Origin: Paraperlucidibaca baekdonensis
GTDB lineage: Bacteria > Pseudomonadota > Gammaproteobacteria > Pseudomonadales > Moraxellaceae
Reading direction: 5' to 3'
Length of the DNA: 64,000 bases
NCBI RefSeq assembly: GCF_003387535.1
Contig: NZ_QUNR01000001.1
Span: forward strand, 62,001 to 126,000
Notes under the pieces: model-generated
What the model was told of the DNA's origin: nothing
Databases searched by the model: none
What the model saw: only the letters and a program-made list of their open reading frames with translations
Program-made: the position numbers and the translations under genes
In this document: in pieces, positions 17,551 through 26,540 of the stretch
How positions within the stretch are numbered: the first letter of the stretch is position 1
Layout of the letters: each line of letters opens with the position of its first letter

Positions 17551-19131
17551 ATGGAACTCAAACATATCGAGGGCATGGAACGCGCGATGCATAAAGGCCG
17601 CGCAGAGCAAGTTCGCCTAGGGATAGGTCTGCTATTTATTTTGGGCGTGATGCTCTACGCCGCCAGCCAGAGTGTTGGCGAGGTCAGCATCATGCTGGTT
17701 ATGGCCGCCATGGTCGGCGGTTACATGGCGATGAATATTGGCGCCAATGATGTTGCCAATAATGTTGGTCCCGCTGTCGGCTCGCGCGCCCTGACCTTAG
17801 GCAGCGCTTTAGTAATTGCCGCTGTTTTTGAAGCGGCCGGCGCCATTATTGCCGGCGGCGAGGTGGTGGGCACCATTCGCAACGGCATCATCGATCCGAA
17901 CTTAATCCCCGACACCGACACCTTTGTTTGGATCATGATGGCGGCGCTGATTGCCGGCGCGTTGTGGTTAAACTTGGCCACGGCCATTGGCGCGCCAGTC
18001 TCAACTACGCACTCGATTGTTGGCGCCGTGCTCGGCGGTGGCATGGCCGCTGCCGGCCCTGACATTGTCGATTGGGGCACCATGGGCGGTATCGCCGCGA
18101 GCTGGCTGGTTTCACCTGTACTAGGTGGTGTGATCGCTGCCGGCTTTTTGTTTCTGATCAAACACAGCATCACCTATAAAACCGACATGATGACTGCCGC
18201 TCGGCGCGTTGTGCCTTGGCTGGTCGCCGCCATGGCCTTGGTGTTTAGTGTCTACCTCATGCAAAAGGGCCTGAAACAACTGATTAAAGTGTCACTAATG
18301 CATGCACTCGTTGTCGGCTTGGTGTCTGCCATCGTGGTGTTTGTGTTTGTACGCTGGCGCTTAAAGCAGCCTCACCATCAGTTGCTGGAAGGTAAACAAG
18401 GCGTCAATAGCCTGTTTACTGTGCCACTGATTTTTGCTGCCGCGCTGCTCAGTTTTGCCCACGGTTCCAACGACGTCGCCAACGCCATTGGCCCACTCGC
18501 CGCTATTGTTGATGTCTATACCGCGCATCCCGGCCAATTTGGCGCCTCAGCCGCTATTCCTCTGTGGGTGATGTGTATTGGTGCACTCGGCATTGCCATT
18601 GGTTTGGCCTTATTTGGCCCAAAAGTGATTCGCACCATTGGCACTGAAATCACCGAACTCGACCAAATGCGTGCCTATTGCATTGCCATGGCCGCCACCA
18701 TCACGGTCATTATTGCTAGCCAACTCGGCTTGCCGGTGAGCTCCACGCACATCGCTGTCGGCGGTGTCTTTGGTGTGGGCTTTCTGCGCGAATACTTAAA
18801 GCACAACTACGACCGCATGGTGGTGGAAATTAAGGCGCACCACCCCGAGGATGACCAACAAGCCATCGACGCCTTTTTACTGCGCTTTAGTCATGCCGAT
18901 ATTGCGCAAAAAGGCATTATGTTGCGTGAGCTCAAGTCTTTATCGAAAGCCAACGAAGACCCCGCGCACTTCTCCAAAGGCGAGCGCAAGGACTTGAAAA
19001 AGGTCTATCGCAAAGAGCTCGTGAAGCGCTCGCAGATCTTGCGCATTGTCTCGGCTTGGGTGATCACCGTGCCGGCGACGGCCTTCATGGCGGCGATGAT
19101 TTTCTTCATGTTGCGCGGCATGCTGGCCTAA
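17551..19131 (+). CDS. PiT-family inorganic phosphate transporter
   Basis: The protein has 526 residues from ATG 17551, preceded by TAAGG at 8 nt; an ATG at 17530 lies upstream of that site. The duplicated PiT signatures are present, GANDVANNVGPAVGSRAL in the N-terminal half and HGSNDVANAIGPLAAI in the C-terminal half, each followed by a STTHS or SSTHI segment. About ten TM helices flank a hydrophilic central loop. A charged cytoplasmic insert of about 90 residues precedes the last TM. Low-affinity proton- or sodium-coupled phosphate (or metal-phosphate) uptake is the family role. A CATAAT -10-like box lies at 17512-17517. Confidence 0.92.
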   Translation: MELKHIEGMERAMHKGRAEQVRLGIGLLFILGVMLYAASQSVGEVSIMLVMAAMVGGYMAMNIGANDVANNVGPAVGSRALTLGSALVIAAVFEAAGAIIAGGEVVGTIRNGIIDPNLIPDTDTFVWIMMAALIAGALWLNLATAIGAPVSTTHSIVGAVLGGGMAAAGPDIVDWGTMGGIAASWLVSPVLGGVIAAGFLFLIKHSITYKTDMMTAARRVVPWLVAAMALVFSVYLMQKGLKQLIKVSLMHALVVGLVSAIVVFVFVRWRLKQPHHQLLEGKQGVNSLFTVPLIFAAALLSFAHGSNDVANAIGPLAAIVDVYTAHPGQFGASAAIPLWVMCIGALGIAIGLALFGPKVIRTIGTEITELDQMRAYCIAMAATITVIIASQLGLPVSSTHIAVGGVFGVGFLREYLKHNYDRMVVEIKAHHPEDDQQAIDAFLLRFSHADIAQKGIMLRELKSLSKANEDPAHFSKGERKDLKKVYRKELVKRSQILRIVSAWVITVPATAFMAAMIFFMLRGMLA

Positions 19132-19167
19132 TCCCAACGGCCTGCGCTCATGGCTTAATGCATGAGC

Positions 19168-20358
19168 TCAGGCCAGCCCCAGCTCAACACACAGCTGACC
19201 AATCGCCATCACCGCGGCTTGTCGGGGAAATGGATGGTCTAAGTTCGGCGAGCCAATACGCAGATGCCGCGGAAATGGCGGGTAAGACACATCCCAATGA
19301 TGACCATGTAAGACCGCCAAAGACGTTGCCATGGGCAACTCAAGGCTGGCTTGCGCTTGCGTGACCTGCATGTCGTTATTGGCGCAATGCTTGCTGAGTG
19401 CCAACCAATCCGCCATCTGAATGGTCGGCACTTCGAGCAGCTTGGTCGCCGCCGTTAGACAAAACAGCGGAATATCCAGCGCATCGATCTTAGCGCTCTG
19501 CGTCGCCAAAAAAGCTTCACGATCGGTCGTCGTCAAGCTCTTCACGCCGCCAATCATGTCGTACTCCTCAAGCCGGCGCAGACGGCCATCGCGCCTCATG
19601 CCCGGCATGAGTAGTCGGAGAAAGTCATGCAGGCGCTGACTCACCACATTGATCGGCAAGTCCTTAATGAGCTGATAAATTTTGTCGGCGGTGAACGAGC
19701 CGCCGTTGGCACCCGCCCACGTAAATACTGCCTTGATGCGCGGCTTTAATTCCGGATGCGCCGCCAATAGGCTGAGCATGTCCGGCCCACCCTTGCTGTA
19801 GCCAAACAAAATGATGTCGTGCTGCATCTCGCCGGTGCGCGCGGGAGTATCCGGCGTGGGCCAATAGCCATAGCCCTCGCTAATGGTGCGCTGCAAATCG
19901 GCGACATTGGCCTCACAAGAACGCACCGGATGAGCATCGGCGGAGACGATATGCCAGCCTTCGGCGACCAAGGCCGGAAAGGCATCGCCAAATCCATGCA
20001 CAGGCAGCAAGCCATTGATAAACCCAGGGCAGAACATCAAGGTGGCACGCGGCGCACGCGTGGGCGCAGGCAGGCAGTCGGAATCGTAATCACTGGGGCT
20101 GGCGTCGAGCAAAAAGCGCTCAGCGACTTTTTGCCGAGCGGAGCGCTGGTCACGGCGCAAGCCGATCGGCGATTTCACACGCTTGAGCACCTGCGCATCA
20201 TTCGCGGCCGCTTGCACAAATAACTGCCGCCAGCGCATAGCCAACCATGCCTTCACCTGCGGGTCGCAGACCACGCGCGCATCACTGGCGATGGCCGCCT
20301 GCAGGGCCGAGCGTTTGTCGCTGGCCGTTTGTGCTTGATGAAACTGAGTTAATGACAT
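19168..20358 (-). CDS. Alpha/beta-fold hydrolase
   Basis: The protein has 396 residues from ATG 20358, chosen for the AAGGAG site 7 nt upstream; a longer in-frame start at 20391 ignores it. The nucleophile elbow GYSKGG (Gly-x-Ser-x-Gly) follows IILFG, and downstream GANGG and a late HGHHWD segment offer the catalytic His. No signal peptide is seen. The family is lipase/esterase-like, substrate unknown. It is the last gene of the lipid operon led by the ferredoxin reductase, 34 bp after the methyltransferase. Confidence 0.75.
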   Translation of the reverse strand: MSLTQFHQAQTASDKRSALQAAIASDARVVCDPQVKAWLAMRWRQLFVQAAANDAQVLKRVKSPIGLRRDQRSARQKVAERFLLDASPSDYDSDCLPAPTRAPRATLMFCPGFINGLLPVHGFGDAFPALVAEGWHIVSADAHPVRSCEANVADLQRTISEGYGYWPTPDTPARTGEMQHDIILFGYSKGGPDMLSLLAAHPELKPRIKAVFTWAGANGGSFTADKIYQLIKDLPINVVSQRLHDFLRLLMPGMRRDGRLRRLEEYDMIGGVKSLTTTDREAFLATQSAKIDALDIPLFCLTAATKLLEVPTIQMADWLALSKHCANNDMQVTQAQASLELPMATSLAVLHGHHWDVSYPPFPRHLRIGSPNLDHPFPRQAAVMAIGQLCVELGLA

Positions 20359-20392
20359 CACACGCTCCTTGTGATGATTTTCTAAACGCACA

Positions 20393-21010
20393 TTAAGCCG
20401 CTACTGCCCGCCCTCGATAGACATACGTCATGGCCTTCGGGCCTTTCAAATAACACTTTTCCAGCTCCACAATCTGAAAGCCGCCCTCGGCAATAATCGC
20501 TGGAATATCACGATCTAAATGACAACCGCCAGCCATCGGCTTCCAAAACGGTTGAATGCGCCGCTGCCAGACCTGCACCGAGGCCTCCGGCGCCAAACCA
20601 TGCTCGCAAAATAAGAGCTCGCCGCCCGGCTTCAGCACACGGCGCACCTCGCGCAAGGCCGCGACCGCATCGGGGATGGTACAAAGCGTGAAGGTCGTCA
20701 CCGCGGTGTCGAAGCTGTCGGTTTCTGCAGCAATTTCCTGCACCTCCAGCGCTACAGTCTTGACCGGAATGGGACTTGCCGCGGCGCGCTCGCGGGCCTT
20801 GTGATGCATCTCAACCGCCGGGTCAACGCCAAAAATGCCGGTGACTTTTTCGGGGTCATAGAAGGGTAAATTTAAGCCCGTGCCAATGCCTAACTCGAGT
20901 ACGCGACCGCGTGCGTGCGGGATCAGTTTGGCGCGTTGCCCCATCATGGCAGGCAAGCCGCAGGCGCAGTTAATTAGGTGCGGCAGAATGTGCTTGTCGT
21001 AAAAACCCAT
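20393..21010 (-). CDS. Class I SAM-dependent methyltransferase
   Basis: The protein has 205 residues. Motif I VLELGIGTGLNLPFY binds SAM; the acidic loop GVDPAVEMH and the post-motif TFTLCTIPD with LKPGGELLFCEHG complete the fold. The arrangement resembles METTL7-like and phosphatidylethanolamine N-methyltransferase-type enzymes, so a lipid or thiol acceptor is possible, but the acceptor is not shown by sequence. It sits between two alpha/beta hydrolases in a minus-strand lipid operon, 46 bp after the upstream hydrolase. Confidence 0.88.
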   Translation of the reverse strand: MGFYDKHILPHLINCACGLPAMMGQRAKLIPHARGRVLELGIGTGLNLPFYDPEKVTGIFGVDPAVEMHHKARERAAASPIPVKTVALEVQEIAAETDSFDTAVTTFTLCTIPDAVAALREVRRVLKPGGELLFCEHGLAPEASVQVWQRRIQPFWKPMAGGCHLDRDIPAIIAEGGFQIVELEKCYLKGPKAMTYVYRGRAVAA

Positions 21011-21056
21011 GGCATTGACTCAAAAAGACCTGCCAAGGGTTGTAACGCATTCGGCC

Positions 21057-22223
21057 TTAACGCGCCAGCCACCAATCGCTGAGTGCATCCCAGACACGCA
21101 CATCGCTAAGAATGGCCATGTGGTCCATGTGGTCAAAACACAGGCGGGTAATATTGCCGGCGACCAGCGTTTTGCTCGGCTTTTTATGCTGGCCAAGACC
21201 GCTATAGAGCGGAACCAGACCATCACCTAGCCAGCTTTTTTCAGCGGCGGGATTGATGCTGCCGGCCACCACCAAATGTGCGATGCCATCGGGCAAAGGC
21301 GCGAGTGCGAGGCGATGGTCACGCGCGCCCATATCACTGTTTTGGCCATGCTCCGCTTGCGTTATCAGACCATAGCGCAGATCTTTAATGGCCGCGCTGC
21401 GGATATTGCCCAAGCGCATAAACGGTGCGGTATAGGGTGAATGACCGAGTAAGGTATTGGCGCGATTGCCCAAGCGCTCCATGGGCGCGCCCAAATGTGG
21501 CGTCGCTAAGTACACCGCTTTGCTCACGCGTGATAGCCACGTATGACCCTGCGATTGCGCATGGATAAAGGCACTGCGCATCAGCAGGCCGCCCATGCTG
21601 TGACCGATCAAAACAATCTCGCGCGCCGGATAGGCGGCATTGGCGGCCTCTAGCCAGTTCGCTAAATCTTCGCCATTTTGCCAAATCGCCCGGCCGCTGT
21701 TGTAGCGCAGATGGCCGATTTGCCAACCTTTCGACTGCATCAGCGCATCGCTATTGTGCTTGGTCGGCGTTTGCCATTCGCGCTCGCTCATGCACAGACC
21801 GTGCAGATACAGCGCCACCTTGGCATTGCCCTGATGGCCGGCGAGATCGCCCCAGGCCATGGCCTCGCCCGTGCTATTGCGCAGACTCATTGGCAGTGCC
21901 AAGGGGCTTTGCCAGCGCGCTAATTTGTCGCCACAAACGCCGTTCAGCGCACTAATAATCGGCAAGGCATAGGGCGGCTGATGCGTGAGATCGGCATGCA
22001 CTGGCAGCAGACCAATGCCGCGCGCGAGCTGGCGGAATATCCCCGAAATAAGCTTGTAGGGAAATGGCGCCGCGGCACGTGCCTGGCGGCTATCGAGCGT
22101 TGACACTGGCAGCGGCACCCGCTTGATGGTGCCGTGCATTTCGGTGACCAGCTCAGTGATCTCCGCCGCCGAGTGCATGGCCAAATGTGCCACGCCCTTG
22201 CCGCCCCACAGTGCTAAGCGCAT
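21057..22223 (-). CDS. Lipase-like alpha/beta hydrolase
   Basis: The protein has 388 residues. The nucleophile motif LIGHSMGGLLMRSA is the GxSxG elbow of PGAP1/LipA-type esterases and triacylglycerol lipases. YLHGLCMSEREW supplies the HG oxyanion motif near the start of the domain. About 100 N-terminal residues precede the hydrolase fold and are not assigned. It begins 3 bp after the desaturase stop, so it is probably cotranscribed, hinting at release or remodelling of acyl chains acted on by the desaturase (inference). Confidence 0.85.
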   Translation of the reverse strand: MRLALWGGKGVAHLAMHSAAEITELVTEMHGTIKRVPLPVSTLDSRQARAAAPFPYKLISGIFRQLARGIGLLPVHADLTHQPPYALPIISALNGVCGDKLARWQSPLALPMSLRNSTGEAMAWGDLAGHQGNAKVALYLHGLCMSEREWQTPTKHNSDALMQSKGWQIGHLRYNSGRAIWQNGEDLANWLEAANAAYPAREIVLIGHSMGGLLMRSAFIHAQSQGHTWLSRVSKAVYLATPHLGAPMERLGNRANTLLGHSPYTAPFMRLGNIRSAAIKDLRYGLITQAEHGQNSDMGARDHRLALAPLPDGIAHLVVAGSINPAAEKSWLGDGLVPLYSGLGQHKKPSKTLVAGNITRLCFDHMDHMAILSDVRVWDALSDWWLAR

Positions 22224-22226
22224 GAC

Positions 22227-23345
22227 TTAGGCCGCCTTCGCCAAGCTGAGTTTTTCCTCAGCAGCAAGCACCGTTAAGGCTTTTTTCGGCGAACTTGGTA
22301 AGGCATGACGCAAGATGCGACCCGCCACGGTACCAAACTGCTTAAACAGCGAAGCACTGTTGTAGTTTTGGCCGTAGCGCTTAGCGATTTCGCGCATTTC
22401 CACGGAGATTTCGGCATAGCGGTGCGCCGGCACTTCAGGGAATAAATGGTGCTCAATCTGATGGCTCAAATTGCCACTCAAGATGTGAAACAGCTTGCCG
22501 CCGGTGAGATTGGCTGAGCCGCGCATTTGGCGCAGATACCATTGCCCACGGGTTTCGTTTTCCAAGGTCTCGATAGCAAAGACTTCGCTGTCTTCGGTGA
22601 AATGACCACAGAAAATGATTGTGAAGGTCCACAGATTACGCATGATGTTGGCAGCAAAGTTACCCGCCAGCACCGGCAAGAAAAACGGACCGGCCAAGAG
22701 TGGAAAGAACACATAGTCTTTGCCAGCCTGCTTGGCGGCCTTGCGGAAAGTCGACTTACCTTGCTTGAACCATTCTTTCCATGACTTCTCACCCGCGAAA
22801 ACCTTTTCAGTTTCCAAGGTTTGCAGGGCCAGCAGGTTTTCAAAAAACACCGCCAAGCTCACGGCCATCACCGGGTTGGCGAGGAAGCGTGGCTCCCACT
22901 TTTGCTCGGGAAAAATACGCAGCACGCCGTAGCCAATGTCGTGGTCTTTGCCGAGCACATTGGTGTAGGTGTGATGCATATAGTTATGGCTATAGCGCCA
23001 GTTATCGGCGGTGCACCAGGTGTCCCACTCGAAGGTCTGACCACTAAAGCGCGGGTCTTGCATAAAGTCATATTGACCGTGCATGACGTTGTGGCCGAGC
23101 TCCATATTGTCGAGAATTTTCGAGATGCCCAGCAGTGCTGCACCGGCGACAAAGGCAGGCGGGAAAATGCCAGCCATCAGCAGGCCACGGCCCGCGATTT
23201 CGGTATAGCGCACGGCTTTTTCGATCTTGCGAATATAGGTGGCATCGCGCTCACCGACATCGGCTAAATGGCGTTGCTTGATAGCATCGACCTCGGCACC
23301 AAAGGCTTCGATCTCGGCGGCGCTTAATTGACGGCTCTTGCTCAT
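22227..23345 (-). CDS. Membrane acyl-CoA/fatty acid desaturase
   Basis: The protein has 372 residues with the three histidine boxes of integral-membrane di-iron desaturases: HNVMH (85-89), HNYMHH (120-125) and HQIEHH (295-300). Several TM segments lie between. The third box with Gln after His is of the HQxEHH type also found in bacterial DesB and front-end desaturases. It inserts a double bond in acyl chains using O2 and electrons from the ferredoxin reductase encoded 25 bp upstream. The pair resembles Pseudomonas desC-desB, and a DesT-like site precedes the operon. Confidence 0.93.
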   Translation of the reverse strand: MSKSRQLSAAEIEAFGAEVDAIKQRHLADVGERDATYIRKIEKAVRYTEIAGRGLLMAGIFPPAFVAGAALLGISKILDNMELGHNVMHGQYDFMQDPRFSGQTFEWDTWCTADNWRYSHNYMHHTYTNVLGKDHDIGYGVLRIFPEQKWEPRFLANPVMAVSLAVFFENLLALQTLETEKVFAGEKSWKEWFKQGKSTFRKAAKQAGKDYVFFPLLAGPFFLPVLAGNFAANIMRNLWTFTIIFCGHFTEDSEVFAIETLENETRGQWYLRQMRGSANLTGGKLFHILSGNLSHQIEHHLFPEVPAHRYAEISVEMREIAKRYGQNYNSASLFKQFGTVAGRILRHALPSSPKKALTVLAAEEKLSLAKAA

Positions 23346-23370
23346 GATAATTCTCCAGATGCTCGCGGCA

Positions 23371-24459
23371 TTACAAATCTAAAGTCAGGTCACCAACGGC
23401 TGCGCTCACACAAATGCGCAGGCTGGCGGTGTCATCGACATCGAGTTCTTGGGTCAGCAGGTTGCGTGTGACGCCACCGGACTTGCCGCAGGCGCAGGTA
23501 TTGCAAATACCCATGCGGCAACCAGAATTTGGCTTGATGCCCTGCGCCTCTAAGGCGTCGAGCAGCGGCATGCCTTGTGGCAAGTCCACGTGCTTATTGG
23601 ATTTCTTCAAGAACACCCGCACGGTCTCGGTACTGCTCGGCACGAACACGGGCGGCGTGAAGGCTTCGGCATGAAACACTTGCGCTTGATCGGCAACCAA
23701 ACCCTGCACAGCATTCATAAAGCCGGTGGGACCGCAGGCATAGACCGTGCGCTCGCTCATATCGGTGATATCGGCAAAATGTTCTGCGCAAGGCCGACCG
23801 ACTAAGTCACCGGCTTCTAAACGCGTTTCATGCTCATAAATTTGCACTAAGCGTAGCTGTGGGTATTGGCGCGCTAAGCTGACCAGCTCATCGCCAAAAA
23901 TCAGATCAGTACGGGTGCGCGCCCAAAACATAAACACGACATCGCTGGGCATCTGCTGCTGCGCGAGTTCGCGCAACAAACTCATCAATGGCGTGACACC
24001 ACTACCGGCAGCAAGCATGACGATTTTTTCAGGCGCGCCAGCCGCGAAGGTCATCTCGCCAAAGGCTTGACCGAGCTCAATGCGATCGCCGATTTCAACA
24101 CGGTCAACCAAGAAGTTACTGACACGGCCATTCGGCACTTTTTTGATGGTGATGGCGAGCAGGCCGGTGGCCGCTGGGGCTTCGCTAAAGCTATAGCTGC
24201 GCGTGTGGCGAATGCCATCAATCTCAACGCTCAGATTCACGTGCTGGCCTGCTTGGAAGCCGGCGAAGTTGCTATTGGGCTTGAGCACCAAGGTGACGGT
24301 GTCGGGGGTTTCCATCCAGCGTGCAACCACGCGGCAGACCGTGCGCTCGACACGGCTATCGAAACCGAGTTCGGCGGCCCAAAAATCGATAACGCTGGGC
24401 GTTACCACGGACTTCACAACACGGCTAACAAATGAGGGTAAGGCAAATTGCGACGACAT
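23371..24459 (-). CDS. Ferredoxin reductase with C-terminal 2Fe-2S domain, electron donor to the desaturase
   Basis: The protein has 362 residues from ATG 24459, with GGAG 8 nt upstream; an in-frame ATG at 24489 would add ten residues inside the promoter region. Domains in order: an FAD-binding domain with RSYSFSEAP, an NAD(P)-binding domain with AAGSGVTPLMSL and YACGPTGFM, and a plant-type ferredoxin domain with C-x4-C-x2-C in CRMGICNTC and a fourth Cys in RICVS. It passes electrons from NAD(P)H through FAD and 2Fe-2S to the desaturase. It is the first gene of the lipid operon. Confidence 0.93.
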   Translation of the reverse strand: MSSQFALPSFVSRVVKSVVTPSVIDFWAAELGFDSRVERTVCRVVARWMETPDTVTLVLKPNSNFAGFQAGQHVNLSVEIDGIRHTRSYSFSEAPAATGLLAITIKKVPNGRVSNFLVDRVEIGDRIELGQAFGEMTFAAGAPEKIVMLAAGSGVTPLMSLLRELAQQQMPSDVVFMFWARTRTDLIFGDELVSLARQYPQLRLVQIYEHETRLEAGDLVGRPCAEHFADITDMSERTVYACGPTGFMNAVQGLVADQAQVFHAEAFTPPVFVPSSTETVRVFLKKSNKHVDLPQGMPLLDALEAQGIKPNSGCRMGICNTCACGKSGGVTRNLLTQELDVDDTASLRICVSAAVGDLTLDL

Positions 24460-24491
24460 GTTTGCGTCTCCAAGTGAACATCTACACACTC

Positions 24492-24520
24492 AGAGTACGC
24501 ATGTAACTTATTTAAGTCAA
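24492..24520 (-). promoter_or_regulatory. Predicted promoter of the ferredoxin reductase-desaturase operon
   Basis: On the minus strand TTGACT (24515-24520), a 17-bp spacer and TACTCT (24492-24497) form a -35/-10 pair about 33 bp upstream of the reductase ATG. The -35 lies inside the palindrome at 24515-24532, so a bound repressor would block polymerase. Confidence 0.55.
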
Positions 24521-24532
24521 CACATGTTCACT
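24515..24532 (-). promoter_or_regulatory. DesT-like operator palindrome
   Basis: The minus strand reads AGTGAACATGTGTTGACT, a palindrome with outer arms AGT-AAC and GTT-ACT. It matches at 15 of 18 positions the Pseudomonas aeruginosa DesT site as I remember it (AGTGAACGCTTGTTGACT), which controls the homologous desC-desB pair. Another AGTGAACAT half-site lies at 24473-24481. The cognate TetR-type regulator is not next to the operon. Confidence 0.55.
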
Positions 24533-24556
24533 CAAATTTTTAAAGTCGCCATAATA

Positions 24557-25990
24557 TTAATTAAAATCAGGTACTTGCAATGGCCTCAGTGCCTCATGCA
24601 ATTGCGGCAATAGGGACTCTGCTTGATCCCAACCCCACTGGAAGGCTTTATCGAAGACCGTTGGCGAGGGCAATAAGTTCACTGGCGAGGGCGTGGGCTG
24701 GAAGCGCACTAGCCAATCGTAATAGGGCCGCTGCGCCGGCAATTGCGCTTGAATGGCCTGCGTTACGGGGACTAGCCAGGCGTGACCCGCGCTCCACTGC
24801 GGATGAAAACAGTCAAGCGCGAGATAAAATGCATTGCGCGTGCCAATGCGGCCGGATTGCACACCTTTCCATGCCGCCCGCGCCGGCACATTGGCCACCG
24901 TGCCGCCATCCATAAAGGCACGAAGCTGATGCGTTTTGCGCAAGTCACTCAGGATGCTGAGACTTTTGACATCATCACGCCAGGGCGCATATTGCAAGAC
25001 ACCCGGAATAGCCGACGACAGGCCAATCGCATCCACCACACGCATCTCACGCGTGCGTTCATCGCGACCTAAGACAATGCCTTGCGCTACATGCGGACTG
25101 AAGTAGCTAATGAGTTGCAGCATGCGCTCAGCTACCACCATGGGCGCGCCTAGCATGTGACTACGACGCGCCGGAAGCGCCGGCAAATCGCGGTAAGCCG
25201 AGAGCTTTACGCCAGCGATTAGTGCATCATAGGGGATGGCCAAATCCTTGATACGCAGCGGCGAGCCATCGGGGTGGCAGAGCATTTGGTCCATGCCGCG
25301 TAAATGCAGCCGCACCGCACCGGGCAAACTCAACACGCCGGCGGTGGTTGGCCGCGAAAAAATTTGCCGTACGCGCAAGCCCTTGCCCCAGGCCATCAAG
25401 GCCTCAATATCGGGCTCGGCGTCACGCGCCATGAGGCCGCCAAGCAGCGCACCAATCGATGCGCCAACAATGTATGAGGGCAGCAAGCCTTCCGCTTTCA
25501 GCCGCGCCACCAGACCAATATAGACAAAGCCCGAGCCGCCGCCACCGCCCGGCGCCAGCACCAAGACTTTATGACACAGCTCGGCATCAAGCTCAGCAGC
25601 GTTGAAGTCGTGCGCATGCGTGGCGAGCAATTCGCGCCGAGCCTGTGCGGTGGCGGCGCGCACTTGCGGAACGTGTTGGCGCACTTGGCTTAAGCGCAGC
25701 AATATATTGCGCTGCTCGCGAAGCGGCGCATAAAGCGTATCGAGCAATAATTTACGCAAGGTTGCCACCGGCGACGTATTGAGGGTGACTTCCGCACGCG
25801 CCTGTCGATGCGCGAGCCGCGTGCCGGCCGCGCCGGGACTAAAAGCCCGCAAGCGCGCGAGCACTAGAGCATAACGCACCAGCTCATAATCCGCGCGGCG
25901 CAGCACATCGCTGTGCGTTAAGTAGCTACGAATCAGCGACGCCTCCATACGCTTAATTCGCAGCAGCGCGGTTTCCTCGCTCAAACTCAT
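24557..25990 (-). CDS. Patatin-like phospholipase
   Basis: The protein has 477 residues. The patatin core starts at about 140 with the glycine-rich oxyanion hole APGGGGGSG, followed by the nucleophile elbow GASIG and the Asp of the catalytic dyad in FMDGGTVANVPA. About 135 N-terminal residues, rich in Arg and Ala and helical, are not assigned. Patatins cleave acyl esters of membrane lipids. The gene starts 3 bp after the stop of mscL, so the two are probably cotranscribed. Confidence 0.9.
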   Translation of the reverse strand: MSLSEETALLRIKRMEASLIRSYLTHSDVLRRADYELVRYALVLARLRAFSPGAAGTRLAHRQARAEVTLNTSPVATLRKLLLDTLYAPLREQRNILLRLSQVRQHVPQVRAATAQARRELLATHAHDFNAAELDAELCHKVLVLAPGGGGGSGFVYIGLVARLKAEGLLPSYIVGASIGALLGGLMARDAEPDIEALMAWGKGLRVRQIFSRPTTAGVLSLPGAVRLHLRGMDQMLCHPDGSPLRIKDLAIPYDALIAGVKLSAYRDLPALPARRSHMLGAPMVVAERMLQLISYFSPHVAQGIVLGRDERTREMRVVDAIGLSSAIPGVLQYAPWRDDVKSLSILSDLRKTHQLRAFMDGGTVANVPARAAWKGVQSGRIGTRNAFYLALDCFHPQWSAGHAWLVPVTQAIQAQLPAQRPYYDWLVRFQPTPSPVNLLPSPTVFDKAFQWGWDQAESLLPQLHEALRPLQVPDFN

Positions 25991-25993
25991 GGC

Positions 25994-26407
25994 TTATGCC
26001 TTGTGCTTGAGCAGGTCACGAATTTCCATCAACAGCTGCTCTTGCGGTGCTGGCGGAATGGGCGCGGCGGCCTTCTCAGGCGCAGGCTCAGGCTTGCGCT
26101 TCATGGCATTGATAGCCTTCACCCCCATCATGACCGAGAAGGCAATAATGATGAAATCGATCAGTGTCTGGATGAACTTGCCGTAGCTAATCACCACCGC
26201 AGGCTTGTCATCGATAGCGGCTTTTAAAATCACCGCCAGATCGGCGAAATCGACACCGCCGACCAATAGGCCGATGGGCGGCATGATGATATCCCCGACG
26301 AGCGAAGACACCACCTTGCCAAAGGCCGCACCAACAATGACACCCACGGCCAAATCGATGGCATTGCCCTTAATGGCAAACTGGCGAAACTCTTGAACCA
26401 AGCTCAT
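25994..26407 (-). CDS. mscL: Large-conductance mechanosensitive channel
   Basis: The protein has 137 residues, the normal MscL length. The N-terminal helix [29 protein letters not shown] contains the amphipathic anchor and the tightly packed glycine/alanine pore helix; the second TM ([19 protein letters not shown]) and the C-terminal bundle follow. MscL forms a pentameric emergency valve opened by high membrane tension. It is the fifth channel gene in the window and is paired with a patatin gene. Confidence 0.97.
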   Translation of the reverse strand: MSLVQEFRQFAIKGNAIDLAVGVIVGAAFGKVVSSLVGDIIMPPIGLLVGGVDFADLAVILKAAIDDKPAVVISYGKFIQTLIDFIIIAFSVMMGVKAINAMKRKPEPAPEKAAAPIPPAPQEQLLMEIRDLLKHKA

Positions 26408-26504
26408 AGCAGACTCCTACAGATCCTAAACAGGCGCTTATTAAACGGTGCAATACGCACAGCGTCTAGCCCGAATCGCAGATTTCATCAGCGCGCCACG
26501 CTGC

Positions 26505-26510
26505 TATACT
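26505..26510 (+). promoter_or_regulatory. Extended -10 element before fbp
   Basis: TGCTATACT supplies an extended -10 (TG-n-TATACT), 31 bp before the fbp ATG. No good -35 is seen at 17 bp, which extended -10 promoters tolerate. Confidence 0.4.
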
Positions 26511-26540
26511 TTCGTTTTACAGACATCAGCAGGCCGCCAC

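Noticed and set aside
19122-19177. Inverted repeat GCTGGCCT/AGGCCAGC with inner CTCATG/CATGAG between the phosphate transporter and hydrolase genes
   Set aside because: No T tract follows on either strand and the arms overlap both coding ends, so it is not called a terminator.
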